A DNA stretch of 64,000 nt from Lichenicola sp964249915 (GTDB lineage Bacteria > Pseudomonadota > Alphaproteobacteria > Acetobacterales > Acetobacteraceae). The stretch spans positions 22,839-86,838 of the forward strand of contig CAXUEL010000001.1 of NCBI GenBank assembly GCA_964249915.1. Direction: 5' to 3'. A model generated the notes under the pieces. That model made no database searches and was not told where the DNA came from. It worked only from the letters and a program-made list of their open reading frames with translations. This document shows positions 1 through 6,678 of the stretch, in pieces. The stretch's first letter is position 1; every line of letters begins with the position of its first letter. The translations under genes were made by a program, and so were the position numbers.

Positions 1-1
1 A

Positions 2-190
2 GCCCAGCGGCGCACCCTGATAGTGGGCTACTACCACAGCCTGAATTTCAAAAAGGCCGAGGATGCCCGAAAGTTTGTTGCGGTTTCGGCTCTCTTCGTA
101 GGCGGCGGCGACGTTGGCCTGGTAATGGCTGGAGACGGACCGGGAGATGCCCCTCTAGCGCACCGCGTGCGTCGCGGTCGCTGTAAATAA
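2..190 (+). CDS. Partial hypothetical protein, 5' end outside window
   Basis: An open frame enters from the left edge and ends at TAA 188-190, giving 62 visible residues with no start codon in view. The visible part has a hydrophobic stretch around SALFVGGGDVGLVMAG and a basic C-terminus (RVRRGRCK). I recognise no family. It reads in the same direction as the three following plus-strand genes and would be their upstream neighbour. Third-position GC is only moderate, so this could be a chance open frame. Confidence 0.35.
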   Translation, partial: AQRRTLIVGYYHSLNFKKAEDARKFVAVSALFVGGGDVGLVMAGDGPGDAPLAHRVRRGRCK

Positions 191-280
191 GTTTCATGTC
201 ACGAAACCATGGCTTTCCGCCACCGACACCGTCATCCTGGTCATCGAAGGCCCCTTCCCGGCGCCACGGAGACCCCGACG

Positions 281-601
281 ATGACGACCACGACTCACGA
301 CGCAACCCTCGAGTGCCTCCGCATCCTCGCGGCCCTGGACCCCGACCGTGCGGATCTGCGCAACAGGCGCGGCTACAGCGCATCGGACAGCCGCCGAGGC
401 CACCAGCTCGCTGCGCTCTCCGCCCTGGACGACCGCCAGCTCGAGGAGGGCCGCGTGCTGGTATCGCGCTATAGCGGCCAGCTCTCCTCGAGCCTCGTCC
501 GCGCCGCTTTGCCGCCGCCCCCGCCCCCGCCGCCCGCGCCTCGGGTCAGCTTGGCTGATGCGCTCGACGAATGGGCGGCGTTCAGCAGGAGGGCGGCATG
601 A
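281..601 (+). CDS. Small hypothetical phage protein with ATLECLR module
   Basis: 106 residues starting MTTTTHDATLECLRI, chosen because GGAG lies about 10 nt upstream; the frame stays open further upstream without a better site. The N-terminal motif ATLECLRILAA recurs in the next gene (ATLECLRVLAA), so the two look like diverged duplicates sharing an N-terminal helical module. A run of eight prolines near residues 77-84 separates it from a short C-terminal helix. The stop overlaps the next start (ATGA at 598-601), implying translational coupling. Function unknown. Confidence 0.6.
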   Translation: MTTTTHDATLECLRILAALDPDRADLRNRRGYSASDSRRGHQLAALSALDDRQLEEGRVLVSRYSGQLSSSLVRAALPPPPPPPPAPRVSLADALDEWAAFSRRAA

Positions 602-1038
602 GCTCGATTACTCCGGCGGCGATCGAGGCGACCCTCGAGTGCCTCAGGGTGCTCGCGGCGGCAGGAGACCTCGGACCGTACACGGCCTTTGTTGGACACC
701 AAGCGACCAGGGAATCCCTGACTCCGGGGCAGGCCACATCTCTTCGCAAGATTCTGGTCCGCCACGCCGACCACCTTCCCGCCGACCTCCTCGCGGCCGC
801 CCTCACCGACGAGCCACCCCCGCCACCGCCGATGCGCCGGGGCCCAGGCCGACCCCGCATTGGCGCCGAAGCCCTCTCGCCTGCGGAGCGCACCAGGAGA
901 CGGCGGGCTGCGGCGCCGGTGGTCGCCGTAGAGCTGCCCGCGGACGTGGCGGAGCGCCTACGTCGGATTAGGGATGCCGAGGGTGTGTCGACGGCGGCGC
1001 TGGTAACGGCGGCTTTGGATGCGCTCGAGGCGGCCTGA
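598..1038 (+). CDS. Small DNA-binding-like protein with GRPRIG C-terminal module
   Basis: 146 residues. The start ATG at 598 follows AGGAGGG and overlaps the previous stop. The N-terminus repeats the ATLECLR module of the upstream gene. After a proline run, the C-terminal 65 residues hold an AT-hook-like GRPRIG, a basic patch (RTRRRR), and a strand-helix-helix pattern resembling a ribbon-helix-helix domain (VAVELPADVAERLRRI, then VSTAALVTAALDAL). The same module closes the SNF2 helicase downstream. It is probably DNA-binding, which is inferred from composition and pattern only. Confidence 0.65.
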   Translation: MSSITPAAIEATLECLRVLAAAGDLGPYTAFVGHQATRESLTPGQATSLRKILVRHADHLPADLLAAALTDEPPPPPPMRRGPGRPRIGAEALSPAERTRRRRAAAPVVAVELPADVAERLRRIRDAEGVSTAALVTAALDALEAA

Positions 1039-1055
1039 GCCATCAGGAATCAAGA

Positions 1056-1092
1056 AGGGCCGGAAGCTGGGGCGAAACCGGCTTCCGGCCCT
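1056..1092 (+). terminator. Hairpin after the 146-residue gene
   Basis: Perfect 12-bp inverted repeat (AGGGCCGGAAGC at 1056-1067, complement at 1081-1092) with a 13-nt loop, 18 nt after the stop. It lacks a T-tract. The lead-in GAATCAAGAAGGGCCG is shared with the terminator at 33714-33760 and, with small changes, with the one at 3416. Confidence 0.5.
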
Positions 1093-1128
1093 AGGCATGT
1101 CGGCTGCGGTGCGGGTGCCTCGCCAAGT

Positions 1129-1219
1129 AATGTTGACAATAGATTGGCCTCCGCACCGGCTAGGACCCATGTCCGATAGAAGTGTGTCAACATTGTATTT
1201 TCGTAACGCAGTGACGAAA
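1129..1219 (+). promoter_or_regulatory. Operator-rich leader of the SNF2 helicase gene
   Basis: The 250-bp gap before the helicase holds two symmetric signals. AATGTTGACA (1129-1138) and its exact complement TGTCAACATT (1185-1194) form a spaced inverted repeat; the same word occurs as an inverted pair at 43218-43254. Immediately after lies a second palindrome, TTTCGTAAC (1199-1207), gca, GTGACGAAA (1211-1219), with 8 of 9 positions symmetric. A good -35/-10 pair could not be assigned. Binding by the phage repressor is inference. Confidence 0.5.
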
Positions 1220-1288
1220 CCCTTGAGTTCCGCCATCTGACTTGAGACCATTACTCCAACGGCATCCCGATGCCCCTGGAGACCTCCC

Positions 1289-3415
1289 ATGCAACTCGTT
1301 TACGAAGCAAGCCGCGCTCGTTGGGAGGCGATCACGAGATACGGCGAAGGCGATGCGCCCCGGGCTGCCGGATTCTGCTGGAACCGGGACCTGACGCGGT
1401 GGAGCACCTACGATGCGGCCGCCGCGAACAAGCTCCGCTCCTCCGCTGACGAGGCCACCCGCGCGCTACTGGATACCGCCGTGGCCCTGGCATCCGAAGC
1501 TACAGCAGCCGCCGACGCTGCCAAGGCCGCCGCTTCCGAGGCCGCCGTCGCCGCGAGCCGGGCGACGGACGCGGACATGGAAATCCCGGTGCCGGATGGG
1601 CTGGCGTATCTCGGCTATCAAAAGGCGGGCATCGCATACGCTACGGCGCGCAAGGACACGCTGATTGCCGATGAGCCTGGTTTGGGCAAGACCATCCAAG
1701 CTTTGGGTCTGGCCAACACCCTGCTCTCGGATGCCAAGCCGGTTGTGCGGCTGCTCGTCGTCGGGCCGAAAATCGCGCTCTGGAACTGGCGCCGCGAGGC
1801 CGAGAAGTGGTTGGTCAGGCCGCACCGCATCGCGCTGTGGACGTCGAAGAGCCAACCGGATGCCGACGTGGTCATCGTGAACTACGATGTCATCTCCCGC
1901 CCGGCGGTGGCGGCGGCATTGCGGGCGCAGACGTGGGATATCGCGGTATTCGACGAGGCACATGCGCTCAAGAACGAGAAGGCGGCTCGGACCAAGGCGT
2001 GCCTTGGTTCGAAGAAGGAGAAAATCGAGGCCATCCCCGCTGCGCGCCGCCTGTTCCTGACCGGCACGCCGATTTTGAACCGCCCGGTCGAGCTCTACCC
2101 TATACTCCACGCGATGCGCATCCCCGAGGCCGCCCTCTACATCGACTACGCCATGCGCTACTGCGAAGGCCGCCACACCAGCTATGGCTACGATGCGAGC
2201 GGTGCCAGCAACCTCGATGAGCTGCAGGCTGTCCTCCGCGAGAAGGTCATGGTCAGGCGCCTGAAGGCCGACGTCCTGACCGAGTTGCCCGCGAAGCGAT
2301 ACGCCGTCGTCGAGCTTGAGGCGGACACCGCGGACCTCCGGCGTGCCGTCGTCGCCGAGGTCGCGGCCAAGGCGGCCTCGGACGAGCAGGAGAAGCGCCT
2401 GCGTGCCGCGGTGGCCGCCGCGCGCAGGGGCGGGAACCCGGCTGCGCTGAAGGTGGCCATCGACCGGCTGAGCCACGGGATGCGCGTCGCGTTCACCGAG
2501 ATGAGCCGCCTACGCCATGCGACCGCAGTCGCCAAGGTCCCGCAGGTCATCGAGCACGTGTCGGCGTTGCTCGACGGATCCGACGAGTCCGTCCTGGTGA
2601 TGGCCCACCATGCCGACGTCATCGCGGGCATCGTGGCCGGTCTGGCAGAGGCGGGACACGAGGCGGCCGTGATTACCGGGGACACGTCGGATGCGGACCG
2701 CCAGCGTGCCCAGGACGACGTTCAGGCACGCCGGAAGCGCGTGTTCGTGGGCTCGATGAGGGCATGCGGGGTCGCGATCACGCTTACGGCCGCATCGACG
2801 GTCGTTTTTGGGGAACAGGATTGGACCCCGGGCATCATGCAGCAGGCCGAGGATCGGGCGCACCGCATCGGTCAGGACTCCTCGGTGCTGGTGCAGCATC
2901 TAGTCGTCGACGGCTCAATCGACGCGTCGATGGCGAAGGCGGTCAGCAGCAAAGGCGGCGTCATCTCGGCCGCCCTGGACGACACCGACGAGGAAGTCGC
3001 GCAGGCGGATGAGGCCCCTACCGTCGAGGCGGCGGATGATGAAGAGGTTTTCGTAACGCAGGAACAGGATGCCCATCCGGAGCCGGAGGCCCCTGTCCCC
3101 GAAGCCGCCGAGCCGGTCGAGGCCGCCAAGGCTGTGCAGGAAGCCGTCGTGGAGCCGGAGCCGGAAGCGGAAGGGATTTTCGTAACGCAGGAGTCCCCTG
3201 CCCCGGCCGCCCGCCGTCCGCGTGGCCGCCCCCGCATCGGCGCCGATGCGATGCCTGCGGCCGAACGCATGCGGCGCTGGCGGGAGCGACATCGGATTTC
3301 GGGCGTCGAGGTTCCTGCGGCGCTCGCGGACAGGATCCGGCGCCTGCGCGCGGAGCGTGGCGAAACCAAGGCGCAGGTTCTTGCGGCTGCGCTGGCTGCC
3401 ATCGACACGGCGTAG
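1289..3415 (+). CDS. SNF2-family DEAD/H helicase (phage type) with C-terminal DNA-binding tail
   Basis: 708 residues. An N-terminal region with FCWNRDLTRWST resembles the HARP-like accessory region of SMARCAL1-type helicases, then an Ala-rich linker (about 57-95). SNF2 motifs follow: I DEPGLGKT (128-135), II DEAH (222-225), III LTGTP (257-261), V, and VI AEDRAHRIGQ (about 519-528). The acidic 565-640 segment contains two FVTQE repeats. The C-terminus carries GRPRIG (about 645) and a ribbon-helix-helix-like pattern shared with the 598-1038 protein. It probably remodels DNA or protein-DNA complexes in phage replication. GACCTCCC before ATG is a weak ribosome site. Confidence 0.9.
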   Translation: MQLVYEASRARWEAITRYGEGDAPRAAGFCWNRDLTRWSTYDAAAANKLRSSADEATRALLDTAVALASEATAAADAAKAAASEAAVAASRATDADMEIPVPDGLAYLGYQKAGIAYATARKDTLIADEPGLGKTIQALGLANTLLSDAKPVVRLLVVGPKIALWNWRREAEKWLVRPHRIALWTSKSQPDADVVIVNYDVISRPAVAAALRAQTWDIAVFDEAHALKNEKAARTKACLGSKKEKIEAIPAARRLFLTGTPILNRPVELYPILHAMRIPEAALYIDYAMRYCEGRHTSYGYDASGASNLDELQAVLREKVMVRRLKADVLTELPAKRYAVVELEADTADLRRAVVAEVAAKAASDEQEKRLRAAVAAARRGGNPAALKVAIDRLSHGMRVAFTEMSRLRHATAVAKVPQVIEHVSALLDGSDESVLVMAHHADVIAGIVAGLAEAGHEAAVITGDTSDADRQRAQDDVQARRKRVFVGSMRACGVAITLTAASTVVFGEQDWTPGIMQQAEDRAHRIGQDSSVLVQHLVVDGSIDASMAKAVSSKGGVISAALDDTDEEVAQADEAPTVEAADDEEVFVTQEQDAHPEPEAPVPEAAEPVEAAKAVQEAVVEPEPEAEGIFVTQESPAPAARRPRGRPRIGADAMPAAERMRRWRERHRISGVEVPAALADRIRRLRAERGETKAQVLAAALAAIDTA

Positions 3416-3422
3416 GAATCAG

Positions 3423-3462
3423 AAGAGGCCGGGAACCGGGTTTCCCCAGCTCCCGACCTCTT
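3423..3462. terminator. Bidirectional hairpin between helicase and spanin genes
   Basis: AAGAGGCCGGGA (3423-3434) pairs 11 of 12 with TCCCGACCTCTT (3451-3462), just after the helicase stop and between convergent operons. A short pyrimidine tail (CTTCTTGGCTT) follows on the plus strand. The rest of the 3416-3548 gap shows no gene. Confidence 0.6.
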
Positions 3463-3548
3463 CTTGGCTTCCCGGCCTGCGCGACCCCGGACGGAGTGTG
3501 CAAGGCTGCATCATATCAGCACGCCACGCATGACGCACGGCTTTCGAC

Positions 3549-3809
3549 TCATCTCGCCGACAGGATTCCCGCAACCGCCGTCAGCTTGCTGCGACAATCG
3601 GCACCCGCCGACCTCAGGCCCACGACCCACGTAGCCACCTGGGCGTCCGTAGCCAGCGCCGGAGCGGGCGCCACAGGCTCAGCCTGGCACACGAGAAGCG
3701 TGCTTGGCACCGCGAGATGCTGCACCGCTACCGTTTGACTGGCGCAGGCCGCCAAGCAGGGCGCGCAAAGCAGGAGACTGAGCACAGGCGACACTCGGCT
3801 TCGACGCAT
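3549..3809 (-). CDS. Outer-membrane spanin lipoprotein (Rz1-like)
   Basis: 86 residues with a lipoprotein signal: MRRSR, hydrophobic core SPVLSLLLCAPC, and lipobox LAAC at about residues 18-21. The mature part is Ala/Pro/Val-rich, as is usual for o-spanins. It starts inside the i-spanin gene in another frame and runs past its end, the classic Rz/Rz1 overlap. Together with the i-spanin it would fuse the inner and outer membranes in the last step of lysis. Assignment rests on the lipobox and the nested position. Confidence 0.8.
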   Translation of the reverse strand: MRRSRVSPVLSLLLCAPCLAACASQTVAVQHLAVPSTLLVCQAEPVAPAPALATDAQVATWVVGLRSAGADCRSKLTAVAGILSAR

Positions 3810-4071
3810 TGATGGCCTCCATTAGCTGGTCGTCCCTTGTTGCGCGGGCAGCAGCGTCGGCCGCCTGCGATTCGAGGGCGATCTGGTTGTTCAGGGCGTC
3901 GGCCCTGACGGTGGCGGTCTCGGCCTTCGCGGCGCTCGCTTCGGCGCGGGCGACGGTGACCTCGGCGTGGTAGTGCCGGACCGTGAGGCCCAGGCCACCG
4001 ATGAGAGCGACGGCGCCCGCCAGGAACGCGGCGCGCCAATGGGTTGCGAGGAGTGCGAGGATCGCAGTCAC
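3679..4071 (-). CDS. Inner-membrane spanin (Rz-like)
   Basis: 130 residues. A single N-terminal membrane helix (about residues 13-31, AAFLAGAVALIGGLGLTV) is followed by a long periplasmic alpha-helical stretch rich in Ala, Glu and Lys (35-90), as in i-spanins. The GTG start overlaps the TGA of the 33-residue upstream peptide (GTGA), so it is translationally coupled. The o-spanin lies embedded in its 3' half. Confidence 0.8.
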   Translation of the reverse strand: MTAILALLATHWRAAFLAGAVALIGGLGLTVRHYHAEVTVARAEASAAKAETATVRADALNNQIALESQAADAAARATRDDQLMEAINASKPSVACAQSPALRALLGGLRQSNGSGAASRGAKHASRVPG

Positions 4072-4169
4072 GGTGTGCCTCCTACAAAGATGACGGCTGC
4101 AATCGCGACGGCGATGGCGATGAAGGCTGCGATGGCGACGTCAGCCACCGCGCATAGGACCCTCCTCAC
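4068..4169 (-). CDS. 33-residue membrane peptide in lysis cassette
   Basis: A tiny frame starting GTG at 4169: MRRVLCAVADVAIAAFIAIA and onward, almost entirely a single hydrophobic helix. Its start overlaps the TGA of the holin candidate (GTGA) and its TGA overlaps the GTG of the i-spanin, so four lysis frames are linked by stop-start overlaps. It could be a second holin, antiholin or pinholin-like peptide; no family is recognised. Confidence 0.55.
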   Translation of the reverse strand: MRRVLCAVADVAIAAFIAIAVAIAAVIFVGGTP

Positions 4170-4423
4170 GACGGGCACGCTCCTGTGGGCGGTGGCGGCG
4201 GGCCTTCTTGGACGAGCGCGAGCATCACGGTGTCCAGGAGCGCAAGCACGGTTCCGAGTGCCTGGACCTTGTCCGGGTCGCACTTCCATCCGACCAAGAG
4301 GACGGCGGCGTTGATGATCGCGACGATGGTGCTGGCTTGGGTGAGCTGCCCAAGGATGATGGCCGCCGCGCCCGGGCGGCACCGCCACCGCCAGTGGCCG
4401 AACCGGTCAGGCACCCACCGCAT
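4166..4423 (-). CDS. Holin candidate
   Basis: 85 residues with two likely membrane helices (about 18-40, AAAIILGQLTQASTIVAIINAAVLLVG, and about 53-69, ALGTVLALLDTVMLALV), a basic aromatic N-terminus and a proline-rich tail. Small size, hydrophobicity and position directly after the endolysin (17-bp overlap) point to a holin that releases endolysin across the inner membrane. No specific holin family was recognised. Confidence 0.65.
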   Translation of the reverse strand: MRWVPDRFGHWRWRCRPGAAAIILGQLTQASTIVAIINAAVLLVGWKCDPDKVQALGTVLALLDTVMLALVQEGPPPPPTGACPS

Positions 4424-5030
4424 GGCGGACCTCCTCGGCGAAGGATGCGAACAACCCGACGTGCGCCGGGGCCGCGACAGGCGCCGGTGTCGGTGCGGCC
4501 GCCGGTGTCGCCAGGGCGAGCTGCAGCCTGGCGTTGTTCCGATTGGTCCAGCCGCGGCCGAACTCGGCGAAGTCGGTCAGGCTCTCGTAGTACGCCTCGT
4601 GCCTGGCGCCCAGCTTCCGGATCAGGTCCAGCCGGTCGACGCGGGCGGTCGCGGCCAGGGTCACCGGGCCGAGGCGACCGTCGATTGCGAGGCCGCCGAT
4701 GGTCTCCTGCAGCAGCTTTGCGGCGGTCGCCGATCCGGCCGTGTAGCCGAAGTCGTAACAGAGTAGGTCTACACCCGGCGGGAGCTGGTCTGCTGCGACC
4801 GCCATCCAGTAGCGGCTGTAGATCAGGTCGCTCAGCTCGTCCTTGGTCGCGGCCGCGAGGTCGGCTTCCGTGGTCGAGTGAATCCCGTGGTCGGACCGCC
4901 AGGAGGCGTAGGACGATAGGGTGACTCCCCAGGACGTGGCCCCGCCCCTGTCACCGGGTGTGACGTGCAAGGGCTGGCCGTCGTTCTGCGGAAGCCATGT
5001 AAAGTCCAAGCAGGTTTCGAAGCGGCTCAT
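4407..5030 (-). CDS. GH108-like endolysin (N-acetylmuramidase)
   Basis: 207 residues; start MSRFE chosen for GGAGG five nt upstream of ATG. The GH108 signature GDRGGATSWGVT is present at about residues 26-37, followed by the usual SRYWMAVAADQLPPGVDLLCYDFGYTAG-type second half. The stretch that normally reads EGGY just before the signature is here WLPQNDGQPLHVTPGD, so the canonical catalytic Glu is not in its usual place. An Ala/Pro-rich linker (about 170-190) and a short C-terminal helix follow. It would cut peptidoglycan after holin release. Confidence 0.8.
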   Translation of the reverse strand: MSRFETCLDFTWLPQNDGQPLHVTPGDRGGATSWGVTLSSYASWRSDHGIHSTTEADLAAATKDELSDLIYSRYWMAVAADQLPPGVDLLCYDFGYTAGSATAAKLLQETIGGLAIDGRLGPVTLAATARVDRLDLIRKLGARHEAYYESLTDFAEFGRGWTNRNNARLQLALATPAAAPTPAPVAAPAHVGLFASFAEEVRHAVGA

Positions 5031-5043
5031 GTGCGCCTCCAAT

Positions 5044-5068
5044 AAAAAAAGGCCGCCCGAAGGCAGCC
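5044..5068 (-). terminator. Intrinsic terminator with UUCG loop
   Basis: On the minus strand GGCTGCC-TTCG-GGCGGCC is followed by seven T. The 7-bp stem has one G-U pair. It sits between the 65-residue gene and the endolysin, so it would partly separate lysis transcription from upstream genes. Confidence 0.75.
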
Positions 5069-5099
5069 CGGTGTCTGTCGTCGTGGTGGGTGACCGCGC

Positions 5100-5297
5100 C
5101 TAGCCGAGCTCGCGAATCAGGTCAGCGAGCGTCCGCGGGCGGTCGGCATCGTCGGCGGCGGCGAGCAGTCGGGCGGCAAGGATGCGGGCGAGGTCGGACC
5201 GGAGTTCGACGTTGACGTCGGCGCCGTATGTCTCAAGGTGGAGGGAGATTTTGACGAGCTCGGCCACGGATGGGCCGACTTCGATGCGCGACGTCAT
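5100..5297 (-). CDS. Small hypothetical protein
   Basis: 65 residues starting MTSRIEVGPSVAELVKI, with AGGAGG a few nt upstream of ATG, the same ribosome-site context (GGAGGCGCACATG) as the endolysin. It is predicted mostly helical and ends LADLIRELG. It is flanked by terminator-like hairpins on both sides, so it may be an independent unit. No family recognised. Confidence 0.6.
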   Translation of the reverse strand: MTSRIEVGPSVAELVKISLHLETYGADVNVELRSDLARILAARLLAAADDADRPRTLADLIRELG

Positions 5298-5311
5298 GTG
5301 CGCCTCCTGAA

Positions 5312-5340
5312 AATGAAGAACCCCGCCGATGAGGACGGGG
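5312..5340 (-). terminator. Terminator-like hairpin upstream of the 65-residue gene
   Basis: On the minus strand CCCCG and CGGGG flank a loop of about ten nt and are followed by a T-rich run (TTCTTCATTTT). It lies just before the ribosome site of the 65-residue gene and could stop transcription arriving from the gmk side. Confidence 0.5.
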
Positions 5341-5409
5341 GCCGTTGGTGGTTGGGGTGTTCAGACCGCTCGGCGAGCGGTAGCTGTTGGCGGCAGCCTG
5401 GAGGCCGAC

Positions 5410-5931
5410 ATGGTCAGCGCCCACCCACATTCGTTCCGCCTTCATCTAAAGCGATGGGGACGGTCCGTCGGAGGGTTCCACGATGATAAGGTCAGCGAGA
5501 AGTCTGTCTGGCTGTTCGTGTCAGCCTGTAGTTGGACGGACGACGAGTTTGTCTTGAGCAACGGTGAACAGGTTTACTCCCGAGACTTTCGTCTCGTGGT
5601 GTATCCAGGCGAACCGCTACTCCGTGACGGCACGCAGATAACAGGAGGAGGCGGCATCCTAAGCTACGTTCCAGCCTACGACGAGCTAGCGTCCAGCTTC
5701 GATGGTCGTGTCTACGTCGACCAGGAATGCTTCGCGGACATTTGCAGCCTGCTTCCCGCCATGGCTACCGGCGGATATGAGTGCGACCTCCGCATGGCGC
5801 TGAGCGGCCTGGAGTTCAAATTACCGGAGACCTTCGTCTGGGATGTCGATGCAAACCCGCACATCGTCATCCAATCTTTCCAGTTTGGCATCACGTCGAA
5901 GGCGCCGCCGGAGGACGACGGTCAGCCGTAA
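5410..5931 (+). CDS. Reverse-oriented hypothetical protein (moron candidate)
   Basis: 173 residues starting MVSAHPHSF, preceded by GGAGG. It is the only plus-strand gene in the lysis region and its base composition is visibly lower in GC than its neighbours. The sequence is a mixed alpha/beta soluble protein (SVWLFVSACSWTDDEF, then FRLVVYPGEPLL, later YVDQECFADICSLLP) with no signal peptide. Its 3' end overlaps the end of the convergent guanylate kinase gene by about 40 bp. It is probably expressed from its own promoter in the lysogen; function unknown. Confidence 0.65.
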   Translation: MVSAHPHSFRLHLKRWGRSVGGFHDDKVSEKSVWLFVSACSWTDDEFVLSNGEQVYSRDFRLVVYPGEPLLRDGTQITGGGGILSYVPAYDELASSFDGRVYVDQECFADICSLLPAMATGGYECDLRMALSGLEFKLPETFVWDVDANPHIVIQSFQFGITSKAPPEDDGQP

Positions 5932-6505
5932 CCGCCTGCCGTAGGGCTCGAGCATCCTCCAGAAGCGCACGCACCTCTTCGACGGCGCAGTCGAGGTCGT
6001 CGTTCTCGACTTGGTGGTCGAACTCGCTCCGATGGGACATCTCCGAACCCGCATCCGCCATCCTGGACTCGATGTCGGCAGCGGCGTCGCCACGGCGTTC
6101 CAGGCGCGCCCGGAGTTCCGCCATCGACGGCGGCACGAGGAACACGCCCACGACGTCGCCGGGGAGCTGGTCGCGGAGCCGACGGTGGCCTTGCCAGTCG
6201 ATGACGAAGACCACGTCGGTTCCGGCATCCAGGGCGGCCTCGACCGGCGCCCTCGGAATGCCGTAGCTGCGGCCGAAGACGGTGGCGTGCTCGAGCATGG
6301 AGTCCGACGTCACGAGGAGGTCGAACTCCCTTTGGTCGCAGAAATAGTAGTCGACCCCGTCAAGCTCGCCTGGTCGCGGGGACCGGGTGGTGGCGCTGAC
6401 CGACTGCCGCAGGCCAGGGTCGGTGGCGAGCAGCCTGGACATCATCGTGGTCTTGCCGCCGCCGGACGGCGAGGCCAGCACCAGGCATAGACCACGACGG
6501 CTCAT
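5891..6505 (-). CDS. gmk: Guanylate kinase (phage-encoded)
   Basis: 204 residues. Walker A ASPSGGGKTT (11-20), the GMP-binding signature SATTRSPRPGE (37-47) with DGVDYYF after it, RSYGIPRAPVEAAL, the Walker B-like strand VVFVIDWQG, and the lid arginines in LRARLERRG. Length matches bacterial Gmk. The enzyme phosphorylates GMP/dGMP to (d)GDP. The start overlaps the stop of the small HTH gene (ATGA). A phage copy may raise dGTP supply, but no other nucleotide-pathway gene is near. Confidence 0.9.
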   Translation of the reverse strand: MSRRGLCLVLASPSGGGKTTMMSRLLATDPGLRQSVSATTRSPRPGELDGVDYYFCDQREFDLLVTSDSMLEHATVFGRSYGIPRAPVEAALDAGTDVVFVIDWQGHRRLRDQLPGDVVGVFLVPPSMAELRARLERRGDAAADIESRMADAGSEMSHRSEFDHQVENDDLDCAVEEVRALLEDARALRQAVTADRRPPAAPST

Positions 6506-6678
6506 GATGCGGCCCTCCTGGCGGCGGCGGCCTCGATATCGCGGCGCTCTTGGATGACGGTGTTCACCGTCCGTCGTGTGCATCCCATGCGCTCGGCGAT
6601 CACCGAGGACGACAGCCCTTGTCGATGAAGATGCCAGATTCGGTCGTGGTCGACCGAGGTGTTGCTGCGGGCGGCCAT
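6502..6678 (-). CDS. 58-residue helix-turn-helix protein
   Basis: Short frame starting MAARSNTSVDHDRIWHLHRQ. The segment GLSSSVIAERMGCTRRTVNT has the spacing of a helix-turn-helix of the kind seen in GcrA, Hin and small phage regulators. The start overlaps the upstream stop (TGATG at 6676-6680) and its stop overlaps the gmk start (ATGA), so three genes form one translationally coupled block. It may be a transcription regulator or a small DNA-binding partner of the flanking enzymes. Confidence 0.65.
   Translation of the reverse strand: MAARSNTSVDHDRIWHLHRQGLSSSVIAERMGCTRRTVNTVIQERRDIEAAAARRAAS

Noticed and set aside
5891..6505. Part of a modified-base (hypermodified guanine) pathway
   Set aside because: No queuosine/preQ or other DNA-modification gene was found near gmk, so salvage is a simpler explanation.
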